Source: Acinetobacter colistiniresistens (GTDB lineage: Bacteria > Pseudomonadota > Gammaproteobacteria > Pseudomonadales > Moraxellaceae). From it: DNA of 64,000 nucleotides. Position numbers and translations under genes: made by a program. The notes under the pieces are model-generated. The model was not told the origin of the DNA. It was given only the letters and a program-made list of their open reading frames with translations, and did not search any database. Of the stretch, positions 1 to 7,385 are shown piece by piece; the stretch's first letter is position 1, and every line of letters begins with the position of its first letter. The stretch is from positions 372,001 to 436,000 of the forward strand of contig NZ_KE340380.1 of assembly GCF_000413935.1 (NCBI RefSeq), in the 5' to 3' direction.

Positions 1-86
1 AAAGTATTATTCGCCAATTGGCTCAAGCTGTTGAAAATAGCTTAAAAGCAGAGCATAGTTTTTCTCAGTTTGTGTGGAAAAGCTAA
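1..86 (+). CDS. C-terminal fragment of a gene cut by the window edge
   Basis: An open frame beginning at base 3 runs to a TAA at 84-86 and encodes 27 residues ending in FSQFVWKS. Only the tail is visible, so no family can be assigned. It reads in the same direction as pepD, whose start lies about 100 bases downstream. Confidence 0.5.
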   Translation, partial: SIIRQLAQAVENSLKAEHSFSQFVWKS

Positions 87-187
87 GTCAATTTTGCGCA
101 TAAAATCTAAAATGAAGTGATTTAAGCACCGCCATTCAGGTGTATGGTGTATATTGGTTTAAACGCTTTATTTGAGAGTATAGGTGC

Positions 188-1648
188 ATGATACAGGTCG
201 ATTTTTCTAAATTATCACCCCAAGCGGTTTGGCAACATTTTGAGACCTTATGTACGATTCCTCGACCATCCAAGCATGAACAACAATTAAGGCAACATTT
301 AAAAGATTGGGCGGAACAGCGCAACTTGGAAACCTATGTTGATGGCATAGGGAATTTAATAATTCGAAAAGCCGCTACAGCGGGTAAAGAACAGGTTGCA
401 GGTGTGATTTTGCAGGGACACTTAGACATGGTGACTCAGGCAAACCGTGGTACTCAACATGACTTTTTTAAAGATCCAATCCAACCTGTATTAAAAGATG
501 GCTGGCTAATTGCTGAAAATACCACCTTAGGTGCTGATAATGGCATTGGGGTTGCACTTGCACTGGCTGTATTAGAATCAAATGATATTGCCCATGGGTC
601 GATTGAAGTTCTATTAACCATTGATGAAGAAGCGGGAATGAGCGGTGCTCGTTTGCTTGAGTCAGGCATTTTAACTGGGCAATGGCTTTTCAATATTGAT
701 ACCGAAGAATGGGGTGAGCTGTATCTTGGCTGTGCAGGCAGTATTGACCTAGAAGTGGGACAGCCACTTGAATATGAACCGGCACCTGTAAATTTGATTT
801 ATGTAGATTTACTGGTGTCAGGCTTGAAAGGTGGTCACTCTGGGGTTGATATTCATTTAGGTCGTGGTAATGCCAATGTGATTCTAGCCAATTTCCTGAA
901 TGACTATTTAGTGCAATCCAATGGTCGACTGGTTGAATTTGTCGGTGGATCAGCACGAAATGCTATCCCACGCGAAGCTGTGGCAACCATTGCAATTGAG
1001 ATAGATCAATTGGCTGGTCTAGAAAAAGCAATTCAAGCTACACAGGCTGAATGGCAACAAAAACTACAAGGTATTGATGATCAGCTGCAAATCACCTTAC
1101 AACAAAATGCCAATCAGATAAATGAAGTTATTACCTTACAGCAGCAACAAGCTTGGTTGCAGGCCTTGGCAACTTGCCCTTATGGCATTGCACAGTGGAG
1201 TAGTGCTTTACCCGATGTGGTTGAGACCTCGAATAATATCGGTGTGGTTAAAATCACTAAAGATGAAGCGAAAACCTTAATTATGGTTCGTTCGATGGTG
1301 AACCAAGAAGCAGTGACATTTGCACAAAATATTCAACAACACTTCGCTAATTTCCAGATTAAATCCGAATTAACGCCGTTAGTATCGGGCTGGACACCAA
1401 ATCCAGATTCAGCTGCATTGAAATGTCTACAACAAGCTTATCAATCCGCATTTAAAATTGAACCAAACTTGAAAGTAATTCATGCAGGCTTGGAATGCGG
1501 TATTATTGCAGAGCATTATCCTGATTTACAGATGGTATCGTTTGGCCCTGATATTCAAGGGGCGCATGCGCCGGGTGAAAGAGTTAAAGTGGATACTGTC
1601 GAGAAATGTTGGACGTTGTTAGTGACGGCGCTAGAGTCTATCAAGTAA
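188..1648 (+). CDS. pepD: Aminoacyl-histidine dipeptidase (peptidase D)
   Basis: Cytosolic M20-family metallopeptidase that cleaves X-His and related dipeptides. Visible: the zinc-ligand motif GHLDMV (His78, Asp80), the bridging aspartate in LGADNG (Asp117), and the catalytic and metal-binding glutamates in TIDEEAG (about 146-150). A lid domain with GGHSGVDIH follows, and the C-terminal part carries HAGLECG, typical of PepD. The 486-residue length matches the family. The start is ATG. It stands alone, and its 3' end faces rtcA, with a double hairpin between them. Confidence 0.95.
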   Translation: MIQVDFSKLSPQAVWQHFETLCTIPRPSKHEQQLRQHLKDWAEQRNLETYVDGIGNLIIRKAATAGKEQVAGVILQGHLDMVTQANRGTQHDFFKDPIQPVLKDGWLIAENTTLGADNGIGVALALAVLESNDIAHGSIEVLLTIDEEAGMSGARLLESGILTGQWLFNIDTEEWGELYLGCAGSIDLEVGQPLEYEPAPVNLIYVDLLVSGLKGGHSGVDIHLGRGNANVILANFLNDYLVQSNGRLVEFVGGSARNAIPREAVATIAIEIDQLAGLEKAIQATQAEWQQKLQGIDDQLQITLQQNANQINEVITLQQQQAWLQALATCPYGIAQWSSALPDVVETSNNIGVVKITKDEAKTLIMVRSMVNQEAVTFAQNIQQHFANFQIKSELTPLVSGWTPNPDSAALKCLQQAYQSAFKIEPNLKVIHAGLECGIIAEHYPDLQMVSFGPDIQGAHAPGERVKVDTVEKCWTLLVTALESIK

Positions 1649-1693
1649 TTGCTGTTTTAAGATTCAGTAATCAAAAGTTTTAAGAAGATGGTT

Positions 1694-1755
1694 TTGTTAG
1701 ACTGACGGTCGTCCTTGCTACCGCAGTCTAACAAGGCGGCATCCATGCTGCCGCC
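1694..1755. repeat. Two adjacent hairpins between convergent pepD and rtcA
   Basis: Bases 1694-1704 (TTGTTAGACTG) pair perfectly with 1724-1734. The stem continues through CGGT/ACCG after one bulged base. A second perfect 7-bp hairpin (GGCGGCA/TGCCGCC, 1735-1741 with 1749-1755) follows directly. No U-tract follows on either strand, so it is not a canonical intrinsic terminator. It could be a REP-like element, a structured 3' end shared by two convergent transcripts, or a small RNA. Confidence 0.5.
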
Positions 1756-1803
1756 GCGATAGTCAATACTGATTGTGGTAGAAAAATACAAAATAATGGA
1801 ACT

Positions 1804-2862
1804 TTAGATTTTACGGTCATGATTTACGTTGACCTGAAACAGTGTTTGATCCAACTCGATAAATTCAATTTCACAATCAATAAATTTTTCAATCATAGTG
1901 GCTTGAGTACGGGTATGTTCACTAATACATTGTGCGGTAAATTCACCGCCTTGACCCAATGCCATAGGCAATAACAACTGATCCGCTAAATATTCATCTA
2001 CTACGGCTTGGGAATTAATATATTGTTTCACTTGTTCGGCCAAATGACTGGCAATTTGTTCTGCACTTTTACGCATTTCACCTAAAGCAGTAAATAGCTG
2101 AGTGTGGTGTTGATGCTCAACTCTGACATACGCCGTATTGCCTTGGCTAATCCCATTTAAATGGAACTGTTGTTGTGCATCTAATTTCAGTCTTTTACTT
2201 AAAGTTGTTAATTCCCGCTCTGCGATTTGCGCTTCTTTTGAAAGATTCAATACAGCTACAAAAGCTGCAGTATTTTGTAAAGCGCCACGTTCTAACAAGC
2301 TAAACTTGTTTCGATGTCGCCACGGCTGAATCTTGATTTGAATTTCACCTGCACCAATCGGGAAGAAGCCTGCTTTATTTAACTTAAACTCGGTTTCTAT
2401 TCCCATCTTTGTGAGTGTAGGTAAAAAGCAATGCTCGATAAAATCCGCTGTCGGTGCAAGTGGATTATGAGTACCGCCTGAGATGGTAAGTTCACTGGCT
2501 TCATTTTGCAATAACAAAGCAGGCAATAGGGTCTGTAAAACCAGAGTTGTGCTGCCTGCTGAACCAATCTGGAATTGGTATTTTCCACTTTGTACATGTT
2601 GAGGTGCAAAGTACAAGTGCTGGCTATGGAGTTCGGCACCTTCAACATACGCTTGGCTAATCTGTTGGGATGCCTGTACACAGACCAAATGCTGACGCAT
2701 TAAACCTGGTTTTTTCCGTCCAGCCCGAATGTTGATTAATTCAAATGCTTGGCCTGTAATCATCGAAAGGGTAAGGGCGGTTCTTAAAATTTGTCCACCA
2801 CCTTCACCTTGTGAACCATCAATCTGGATGGCTGCTGGCATATTTGCCAAGGCCTTATTCAC
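1804..2862 (-). CDS. rtcA: RNA 3'-terminal phosphate cyclase
   Basis: Converts RNA 3'-phosphate ends to 2',3'-cyclic phosphate by an ATP-dependent route through a covalent enzyme-AMP on histidine. Visible: the N-terminal GSQGEGGGQILRTAL signature, RAGRKKPGL, the GGTHNPLAPT segment, and the C-terminal SEHTRTQA motif with the adenylated histidine. At 352 residues it is of normal length. The GTG at 2862 is preferred because AAGGA sits at good spacing; ATG at 2841 is the alternative. It is the last gene of the rtcB operon, but a 258-base gap separates it from the preceding gene. Confidence 0.93.
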   Translation of the reverse strand: MNKALANMPAAIQIDGSQGEGGGQILRTALTLSMITGQAFELINIRAGRKKPGLMRQHLVCVQASQQISQAYVEGAELHSQHLYFAPQHVQSGKYQFQIGSAGSTTLVLQTLLPALLLQNEASELTISGGTHNPLAPTADFIEHCFLPTLTKMGIETEFKLNKAGFFPIGAGEIQIKIQPWRHRNKFSLLERGALQNTAAFVAVLNLSKEAQIAERELTTLSKRLKLDAQQQFHLNGISQGNTAYVRVEHQHHTQLFTALGEMRKSAEQIASHLAEQVKQYINSQAVVDEYLADQLLLPMALGQGGEFTAQCISEHTRTQATMIEKFIDCEIEFIELDQTLFQVNVNHDRKI

Positions 2863-3120
2863 TTCTATTTTCCTTATTTTCTAATTAAATGAACATACTG
2901 TCAGTACATGGTAATGCGAAGTAATGTGTGACTTTGCTTTTGGCAAAGGTTTACTCGGTACATAGTGCTGAGCCTAATCAGTGAAGATTGATGCACGGCT
3001 CACATGCTGCCATAGCCGCCTGAATTATTTTCAATCCCTCAGATCGGAGTAACGCAGGATCTTATACTCGCCCAGTATGTCCAAACTGTGATTGTGAACT
3101 AAATTCACAAAATCTGTTGT
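2863..3120 (-). other. 258-base structured gap inside the RNA-repair operon; candidate ncRNA or internal promoter
   Basis: No credible ORF. Read on the minus strand it can form several local stems: TTGTGAA/TTCACAA (3110-3092), GAGTA/TACTC (3069-3047), a compound stem with core TGAGCC/GGCTCA plus inner ATCA/TGAT (3006-2961), and CTTTGC/GCAAAG (2948-2932). The genes upstream were 2 bases apart before the IS insertion, so a gap this long is unexpected. Y RNAs and tRNA-like RNAs accompany rtc operons in some bacteria, but I do not recognise a Y RNA or tRNA signature here. Confidence 0.35.
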
Positions 3121-3579
3121 CTATTCGACTAAATCAATCTGCCAATTGGCCGCCTGAATTTTGATATTTAAATCACGTAGTTTCGCGCTGATATCATCGG
3201 CTTGTTTTTGCAAGCTAGAAACAGGGATAACCTTCTTCCATTTGATCTCACGTGAGCTATAACGATCAGGTTCACGATGGGTATTGGCAATCGCATCAAC
3301 GAGAATCTTGTGTTGCTCAGCATAACTATCACGTAAGCTTAATAGGGACAGCAATATTGTGCCGTCTTCTAACTTTGCTTGTGCATTGGTCAAATGAATA
3401 CGACAAATCAGTTGATTGCTTTCTTGGGTTAAAGCAAATACTTGTTTGATGAGTTCATTTGGATCTTCACTCGGTTCATCACCATCTTGCACCAAGACAT
3501 TGGCATTGATCCGTTGTTTTAAGGAAGCGAGCTTTTTTTGTTGATCGCTTCGCAGTAAAAGTGCTTCTGCAAGTTTCAT
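3121..3579 (-). CDS. DIP1984-family protein
   Basis: A 152-residue, mostly helical, charged protein starting MKLAEALLLRSDQQKKLASL. This is characteristic of the DIP1984 family (older records call it septicolysin); its biochemical function is unknown. The start at 3579 is supported by AAGGA seven bases upstream on the minus strand. The IS3 element begins 28 bases upstream of the start. Without the IS, the preceding gene would stop two bases before this ATG, so the two were probably translationally coupled. Its place between rtcB and rtcA suggests a role in RNA repair, which is inference. Confidence 0.8.
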   Translation of the reverse strand: MKLAEALLLRSDQQKKLASLKQRINANVLVQDGDEPSEDPNELIKQVFALTQESNQLICRIHLTNAQAKLEDGTILLSLLSLRDSYAEQHKILVDAIANTHREPDRYSSREIKWKKVIPVSSLQKQADDISAKLRDLNIKIQAANWQIDLVE

Positions 3580-3603
3580 TTTTATCCTTGATATGTATAT
3601 AAC

Positions 3604-3606
3604 ATT
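3604..3606. repeat. Target-site duplication, left copy (ATT)
   Basis: The three bases ATT immediately left of the IS3 element are repeated at 4916-4918 immediately right of it. A 3-bp duplication is usual for the IS3 family. Confidence 0.8.
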
Positions 3607-3656
3607 TGAACCGTACCGGGTTTGTCGGAGAGTCAATATTCTGAGAGACTATCCCG

Positions 3657-3974
3657 ATGACAAAACCAAACTATACCCCCGAAATTAGAGAAAGAGCGGT
3701 TCAATTACTAATTGAATCTGAAAAAGATTATCCTTCTACTTGGGCAGCAATCACAGCTATTGCTCCTAAAATCGGTTGTACTCCTGAAACATTGCGTGTT
3801 TGGTATTTAAAGCATCTGGATCAACTAAATCCTGCCAAAGTACAACAGATATCTGACCAAGAAAAAATGAAGCAAATGGAACGTGAAATTAAAGAATTAA
3901 AACGTGCCAATGAAATTCTACGTAAAGCAGCCGCTTTTTTCGCCCAGGCGGAGCTCGACCGCCCACACAAATAA
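3657..3974 (+). CDS. IS3-family transposase OrfA
   Basis: A 105-residue DNA-binding subunit. It has an N-terminal helix-turn-helix (TPEIRERAVQLL then IGCTPETLRVWY) and a C-terminal leucine-zipper-like helix (MKQMEREIKELKRANEILRKA). It ends in a TAA that overlaps the orfB ATG (TAATG). The run gcT TTT TTC near its end is a -1 slippery heptamer, so ribosomes can shift into orfB and make the OrfAB transposase. Confidence 0.9.
   Translation: MTKPNYTPEIRERAVQLLIESEKDYPSTWAAITAIAPKIGCTPETLRVWYLKHLDQLNPAKVQQISDQEKMKQMEREIKELKRANEILRKAAAFFAQAELDRPHK
3935..3963 (+). promoter_or_regulatory. Programmed -1 frameshift signal (slippery heptamer plus stem-loop)
   Basis: T TTT TTC at 3935-3941 is in register with the orfA frame (X XXY YYZ). 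Five bases later GGCGG (3947-3951) can pair with CCGCC (3959-3963). After a -1 shift the frame stays open (RPGGARPPTQI) straight into the orfB methionine, as expected for an IS3-family OrfAB fusion. Confidence 0.75.
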
Positions 3975-4876
3975 TGGTGGATTTTATCCATAACAATAAA
4001 GATCGATATGGTGTTGAAGCGATTTGTAGAATTTTACCGATTGCACCTTCAACCTATTACCGAACTTTAGATCTCACTGACAATCCAGAACATCGAGCGA
4101 AACGAGATCTACATGATGAGTATCATGCTGAACAAATTAAACGAATTTGGAAAGAAAGTTCAGGTCGATATGGTGTACGTAAAGTTTGGCAAAAATTGAA
4201 ACGTGAGGGTTATGTTATTGCACGTTGTACAGTTGCTCGATTGATGCAAAAGCTAGGTATACAAGGTGTTTGGCGTGGTAAGAATAAACAAACCACCCGT
4301 AACCGAGATGACCAAAAACGGGCAGATGATTTAGTGAAACGTAATTTTAATGCTGATCATCCAAACCAACTATGGGTGGGTGACTTTACGTATATTCAAA
4401 CTCATTCAGGCTGGGTATATACCGCATTTGTTATTGATGTGTTCTCACGAGCAATTGTTGGATGGAAAGTATCTACACGGATGAATACAGATATGGTGCT
4501 TGATGCATTAGAGCAAGCATTGCATGATCGAGGCATGCCAAAGAATGTGATTCATCATTCCGACAGAGGTGTGCAATATCTTTCCATTCGCTATACCAAT
4601 CGTTTAGAAGCAGCAAATTTACGAGCATCAGTCGGTACAACGGGTGATTCATACGATAATGCTCTGGCTGAAACGGTGAATGGCTTATACAAAACAGAGG
4701 TGATTGAATATTTAAAAGCAGATTGGCAAGGTTTAGCAGATGTACAACTTGCGACACTAAACTGGGTAGATTGGTTCAATAAAAAGCGTGTACACAGTGC
4801 ACTGGGTTATGTATCGCCTTTTGAGTTTGAAGCAATGTACTATGATAAGATTAACCCGTTAGGTCAGGTGGCTTAA
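3974..4876 (+). CDS. IS3-family transposase OrfB (DDE integrase-like)
   Basis: A 300-residue catalytic part. It has an HTH_21-like N-terminal region (DRYGVEAICRIL and SGRYGVRKVW), then an rve integrase core. The catalytic triad is visible as WVGDFTYI (D), HHSDRGVQY (D) and the glutamate in LAETVNGLYKTE, 35 residues after the second D as in the family. The C-terminal NKKRVHSALGYVSPFEFE is also typical. It is probably made mainly as the OrfAB fusion by frameshifting. Confidence 0.93.
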   Translation: MVDFIHNNKDRYGVEAICRILPIAPSTYYRTLDLTDNPEHRAKRDLHDEYHAEQIKRIWKESSGRYGVRKVWQKLKREGYVIARCTVARLMQKLGIQGVWRGKNKQTTRNRDDQKRADDLVKRNFNADHPNQLWVGDFTYIQTHSGWVYTAFVIDVFSRAIVGWKVSTRMNTDMVLDALEQALHDRGMPKNVIHHSDRGVQYLSIRYTNRLEAANLRASVGTTGDSYDNALAETVNGLYKTEVIEYLKADWQGLADVQLATLNWVDWFNKKRVHSALGYVSPFEFEAMYYDKINPLGQVA

Positions 4877-5346
4877 CTTAAATAAAAAAGTCTCCGACAA
4901 ACCCGGTACGGTTCAATTCTTGAGTTTTCTATAAATACAAATTGATCTTGATCAATTTTTTTGAAATTCAAATTGATATCATGAATGGTATTGATATCTT
5001 CATTAATACTGCCTTGAGTCCAAGATACTATAATTTCAAAACTAATTTTTAGCGTTACAAGCCGATTAAAAATGTCATAAGCAATATGAGTTGCTTTGAT
5101 AGCCTGTTCACTCTCATGAAGCCATGCAATAGGTGAAATAAATCCTAAAGCAAGTGGTAAAATTCTAAAATGGCAGCTGCATGATTCTTCATTTGGAAAT
5201 CCAGCAATATACCAACGATTATTAAATTTCATTTCATTGATTTCAGGGACATAATCCGGAAGTTGTCGTGTAAATGAAATGTCTTCACAATTGAAATAAT
5301 CTAAATCAATACATTTATTCGTGCTGATTAATAAAACATGACACAT
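4873..5346 (-). CDS. Uncharacterised rtcB-linked protein, 3' end rewritten by IS3 insertion
   Basis: A 157-residue ORF starting MCHVLLISTNKCIDLDYF, with GGAG upstream of ATG 5346. The middle contains CSCHFR, a cysteine-rich patch. Its last codons (EPYRVCRRLFYLS) come from the IS inverted repeat. Removing the IS and one ATT gives the tail SRMLYTYQG followed by TAA two bases before the DIP1984 start. The gene is therefore near full length with an altered C-terminus. It lies 22 bases after rtcB, clearly in the same operon. I know no function for it; the location suggests RNA repair or stress. Confidence 0.7.
   Translation of the reverse strand: MCHVLLISTNKCIDLDYFNCEDISFTRQLPDYVPEINEMKFNNRWYIAGFPNEESCSCHFRILPLALGFISPIAWLHESEQAIKATHIAYDIFNRLVTLKISFEIIVSWTQGSINEDINTIHDINLNFKKIDQDQFVFIENSRIEPYRVCRRLFYLS
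4916..4918. repeat. Target-site duplication, right copy (ATT)
   Basis: This ATT directly follows the right inverted repeat of the IS3 element and matches 3604-3606. Confidence 0.8.
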
Positions 5347-5368
5347 AGAAATCTCCGTATATATCGCT

Positions 5369-6640
5369 TTACCCTTTAACACACACCACTTGTCTTAATG
5401 TATACACCACTTCAACCAAATCCTGTTGCGCTTTCATGACATCTTCAATTGGTTTATAGGCCGATGGAATTTCATCAATCACAGCAGCATCTTTACGGCA
5501 TTCCACACCTTCAGTCTGCGCAATTTGATCTTCCACTGTGAATCGACGTTTTGCTTCAGCACGGCTCATTACGCGGCCTGCGCCATGTGAACATGAGCAA
5601 AATGATTCCTGATTTCCAAGCCCGCGAACAATAAAGGACTTGGCTCCCATTGAACCTGGGATAATTCCATATTCTCCCAAACGTGCACGTACAGCACCTT
5701 TACGGGTTACCATCACTTCTTCGCCGTAATGCTCTTCCTTTTCCACATAATTATGGTGGCAATTCACGGCTTCCAAACGTGCTTGGAACGGTTTTGGAAT
5801 AATCGTTGCTAAGGCCTTAATCGCAGACTGCATCATGATTTCACGGTTTTTCATGGCAAAGCGTTGTGCCCAACCTACTGCAAACCAGTAATCATCAAAA
5901 TGTTCAGTTCCTTCGACTAAATAAGCCAAATCTTTGTTGGGTAAGTTAATAAAGTGCTTCTGCATATCTTTACGTGCTAGCTCGATAAAATGATTACCGA
6001 TGGCATTACCCACCCCGCGAGAACCTGAGTGCAACATAATCCAAACATGGTCGTGTTCATCCAAACAGATTTCTACAAAGTGATTTCCTGTTCCTAAAGT
6101 TCCCAGTTGCTTGCGGTTATTGGTATTTTTTAGGCGAGGATGCTTCGCACAGATGAACTCAAAATCTGCAACTAAATCAGCCCAAGCTTGGTCTACCATT
6201 TCAGGTGGCGTTTCCCAAGAACCTTTATCTCGACCACGGCCTTTGGTCATTCCATGTGGAATCAAGCGCTCAAGCTCAGTACGTAAAGCATATAAGTTAT
6301 CGGGTAAATCAGAAGCGGTTAAGCTGGTACGCGTCGCCATCATTCCACACCCAATATCGACACCGACTGCAGCAGGGATAATCGCCCCTTTGGTTGGAAT
6401 CACACTTCCAATGGTTGCACCTAGGCCAAAGTGAACGTCTGGCATCACGGCCATCCATTTATAAATAAAGGGCATTTGTGCTGTTTGTAACAGTTGTCGT
6501 TTTGAGTTGTCATCGACCATTACACCGTTGGTCCACATTTTTACTGGCATACTCGTTTCATTTTTTAGAACCTGATAAGCACGTTGTTGCTGTTCTTGTT
6601 CAAATTGAGCTTGTTGGTTGAGTTGTTCAACGACAGACAT
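5369..6640 (-). CDS. rtcB: RNA-splicing ligase RtcB (GTP- and Mn-dependent)
   Basis: Joins RNA 2',3'-cyclic-phosphate or 3'-phosphate ends to 5'-OH ends. Visible: MPDVH, PTKGAIIPAAVG, the metal ligands in GVDIGCGM (Asp95, Cys98), GTGNHFVE, HSGSRGVGN, the GPGSMG-type segment IPGSMGAKS, and the guanylylated histidine in CSHGAGR. The start at 6640 gives 423 residues and fits the AAGGA at about 6650. A longer frame to 6745 exists but runs through the sigma-54 promoter, so it is not the start. The N-terminus is about 15-25 residues longer than in E. coli RtcB. Confidence 0.95.
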   Translation of the reverse strand: MSVVEQLNQQAQFEQEQQQRAYQVLKNETSMPVKMWTNGVMVDDNSKRQLLQTAQMPFIYKWMAVMPDVHFGLGATIGSVIPTKGAIIPAAVGVDIGCGMMATRTSLTASDLPDNLYALRTELERLIPHGMTKGRGRDKGSWETPPEMVDQAWADLVADFEFICAKHPRLKNTNNRKQLGTLGTGNHFVEICLDEHDHVWIMLHSGSRGVGNAIGNHFIELARKDMQKHFINLPNKDLAYLVEGTEHFDDYWFAVGWAQRFAMKNREIMMQSAIKALATIIPKPFQARLEAVNCHHNYVEKEEHYGEEVMVTRKGAVRARLGEYGIIPGSMGAKSFIVRGLGNQESFCSCSHGAGRVMSRAEAKRRFTVEDQIAQTEGVECRKDAAVIDEIPSAYKPIEDVMKAQQDLVEVVYTLRQVVCVKG

Positions 6641-6659
6641 TTTCATTTTCCTTTCAAAG

Positions 6660-6686
6660 CCTGCCTGCCAAGCGTTTGCAGGCAGG
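6660..6686 (-). promoter_or_regulatory. GC-rich hairpin in the rtcB 5' untranslated region
   Basis: A perfect 9-bp inverted repeat (CCTGCCTGC at 6660-6668 with GCAGGCAGG at 6678-6686, 9-base loop) lies between the sigma-54 promoter and the rtcB ribosome-binding site, in otherwise AT-rich DNA. It could affect rtcB translation or mRNA stability, or be a processing site. Its role is inference. Confidence 0.5.
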
Positions 6687-6728
6687 TGATATTCACAAGA
6701 TCCCAATGATATTGTGTGCTTATACTTT

Positions 6729-6744
6729 TGCAGGGACTGTGCCA
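6729..6744 (-). promoter_or_regulatory. Sigma-54 (RpoN) promoter for the rtcB operon
   Basis: On the minus strand the sequence is TGGCAC-AGTCC-CTGCA, against the consensus TGGCAC-N5-TTGCW. The -24 element is perfect and the -12 GC is at the exact spacing. It lies about 90 bases upstream of the rtcB start. RtcR, encoded nearby, is a sigma-54 activator known to drive rtcBA in E. coli, so this is the expected target. Confidence 0.88.
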
Positions 6745-7073
6745 ACTTTTTATAAAATGCAAAATAATTTACATAAGCTTTTGATATGCATGATTTAATT
6801 AATTTTTAAAATATTTTTCATTCAATCGTGTGAGATTGCTATTAAGAAAATAAATATAAAATTATATAAATTTATATCTTTTTTGATATTTTATTTAAGG
6901 TGCTTTCTCATTGTGGAAAAGCAAATTTTCATTCCTTATAAGTATGAAAGGAGTGTAATTGGCATGGCGAATATTTTTCAGACGAGTAGCGGTTTGTTTA
7001 TGGAAATTCAAGTATGTCTTTGCATAAGGACATGCTATAAACATAACAAAATACAAATAAATTGCTAAGTCGA
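6745..7073. other. AT-rich intergenic region upstream of rtcB; probable RtcR activator-binding zone
   Basis: There is no convincing gene. The stretch is very AT-rich, especially 6790-6900, which would suit bending by IHF between a sigma-54 promoter and upstream activator sites. I could not identify a definite RtcR operator. An imperfect dyad ATGTC...GACAT lies near 7013-7032, just before the small membrane-protein gene. Confidence 0.4.
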
Positions 7074-7364
7074 ATGGATATTTTTCGTTATTTAATCACA
7101 ATTCTTTTATTTGCAGCTGGGGTGTTTTGCCTTGTTCAGTTCCTAGGGGGAAATTTTGATCTTATATTTTTCGCGCTAAGTATCGTTTGTTTTTTATTTG
7201 CCTACTGGGTGAAACCAAAGCGAGAGAATCGTGAGCGTAGAAATGATGCTTGGTACTGGTTTGATTTAATAGATATGTTTGTTGAGGCTGTTTATTTGGT
7301 CATTATTTTACCATTTCGTCTATTACGAAGAATATTTGATTTTTTATCTCCTGATGTACCGTGA
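7074..7364 (+). CDS. Small membrane protein of unknown function
   Basis: 96 residues. There are two adjacent hydrophobic segments (about 4-24 and 28-45), then a basic stretch KPKRENRERR, then a third hydrophobic segment near 70-85 followed by RLLRR. An upstream TTG at 7062 is an alternative start. It lies between the rtcB promoter and the convergent RNase Z gene. No family is recognised. The composition is that of a real inner-membrane protein. Confidence 0.55.
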   Translation: MDIFRYLITILLFAAGVFCLVQFLGGNFDLIFFALSIVCFLFAYWVKPKRENRERRNDAWYWFDLIDMFVEAVYLVIILPFRLLRRIFDFLSPDVP

Positions 7365-7385
7365 TGAGAACGCAGTAACTGCATA

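Larger units (their letters stand above)
3607..4915 (+). mobile_element. IS3-family insertion sequence, complete
   Basis: A 1309-bp element bounded by perfect 25-bp inverted repeats (3607-3631 and 4891-4915, outer bases TGAACCGTACCGGG) and flanked by ATT duplications. It carries overlapping orfA and orfB with a -1 frameshift signal and an intact DDE transposase, so it looks functional and recently inserted. OrfA resembles the IS51 group. It sits in the rtc operon in antisense orientation: it replaced the last codons of the upstream gene and separated the downstream DIP1984 gene and rtcA from the rtcB promoter. Confidence 0.93.

Noticed and set aside
3001..3025. A possible second sigma-54 promoter ahead of rtcA (TGGCAG-N5-GAGCC on the minus strand)
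   Set aside because: The spacing fits but the -12 element is poor. I would not call it without data.
3092..3110. Hairpin after the DIP1984 stop as an intrinsic terminator
   Set aside because: It is a 7-bp stem without a U-tract.
4473..4779. Minus-strand frames inside the transposase gene
   Set aside because: They are shadows of orfB.
6641..6745. N-terminal extension of rtcB
   Set aside because: It runs over the sigma-54 promoter and leader hairpin, and the family does not have it.
6883..7068. A 61-codon frame upstream of the small membrane-protein gene, with an internal ATG (6964) preceded by AAAGGAG
   Set aside because: It is short, low complexity and AT-driven, it overlaps the promoter region, and the product shows no recognisable pattern.
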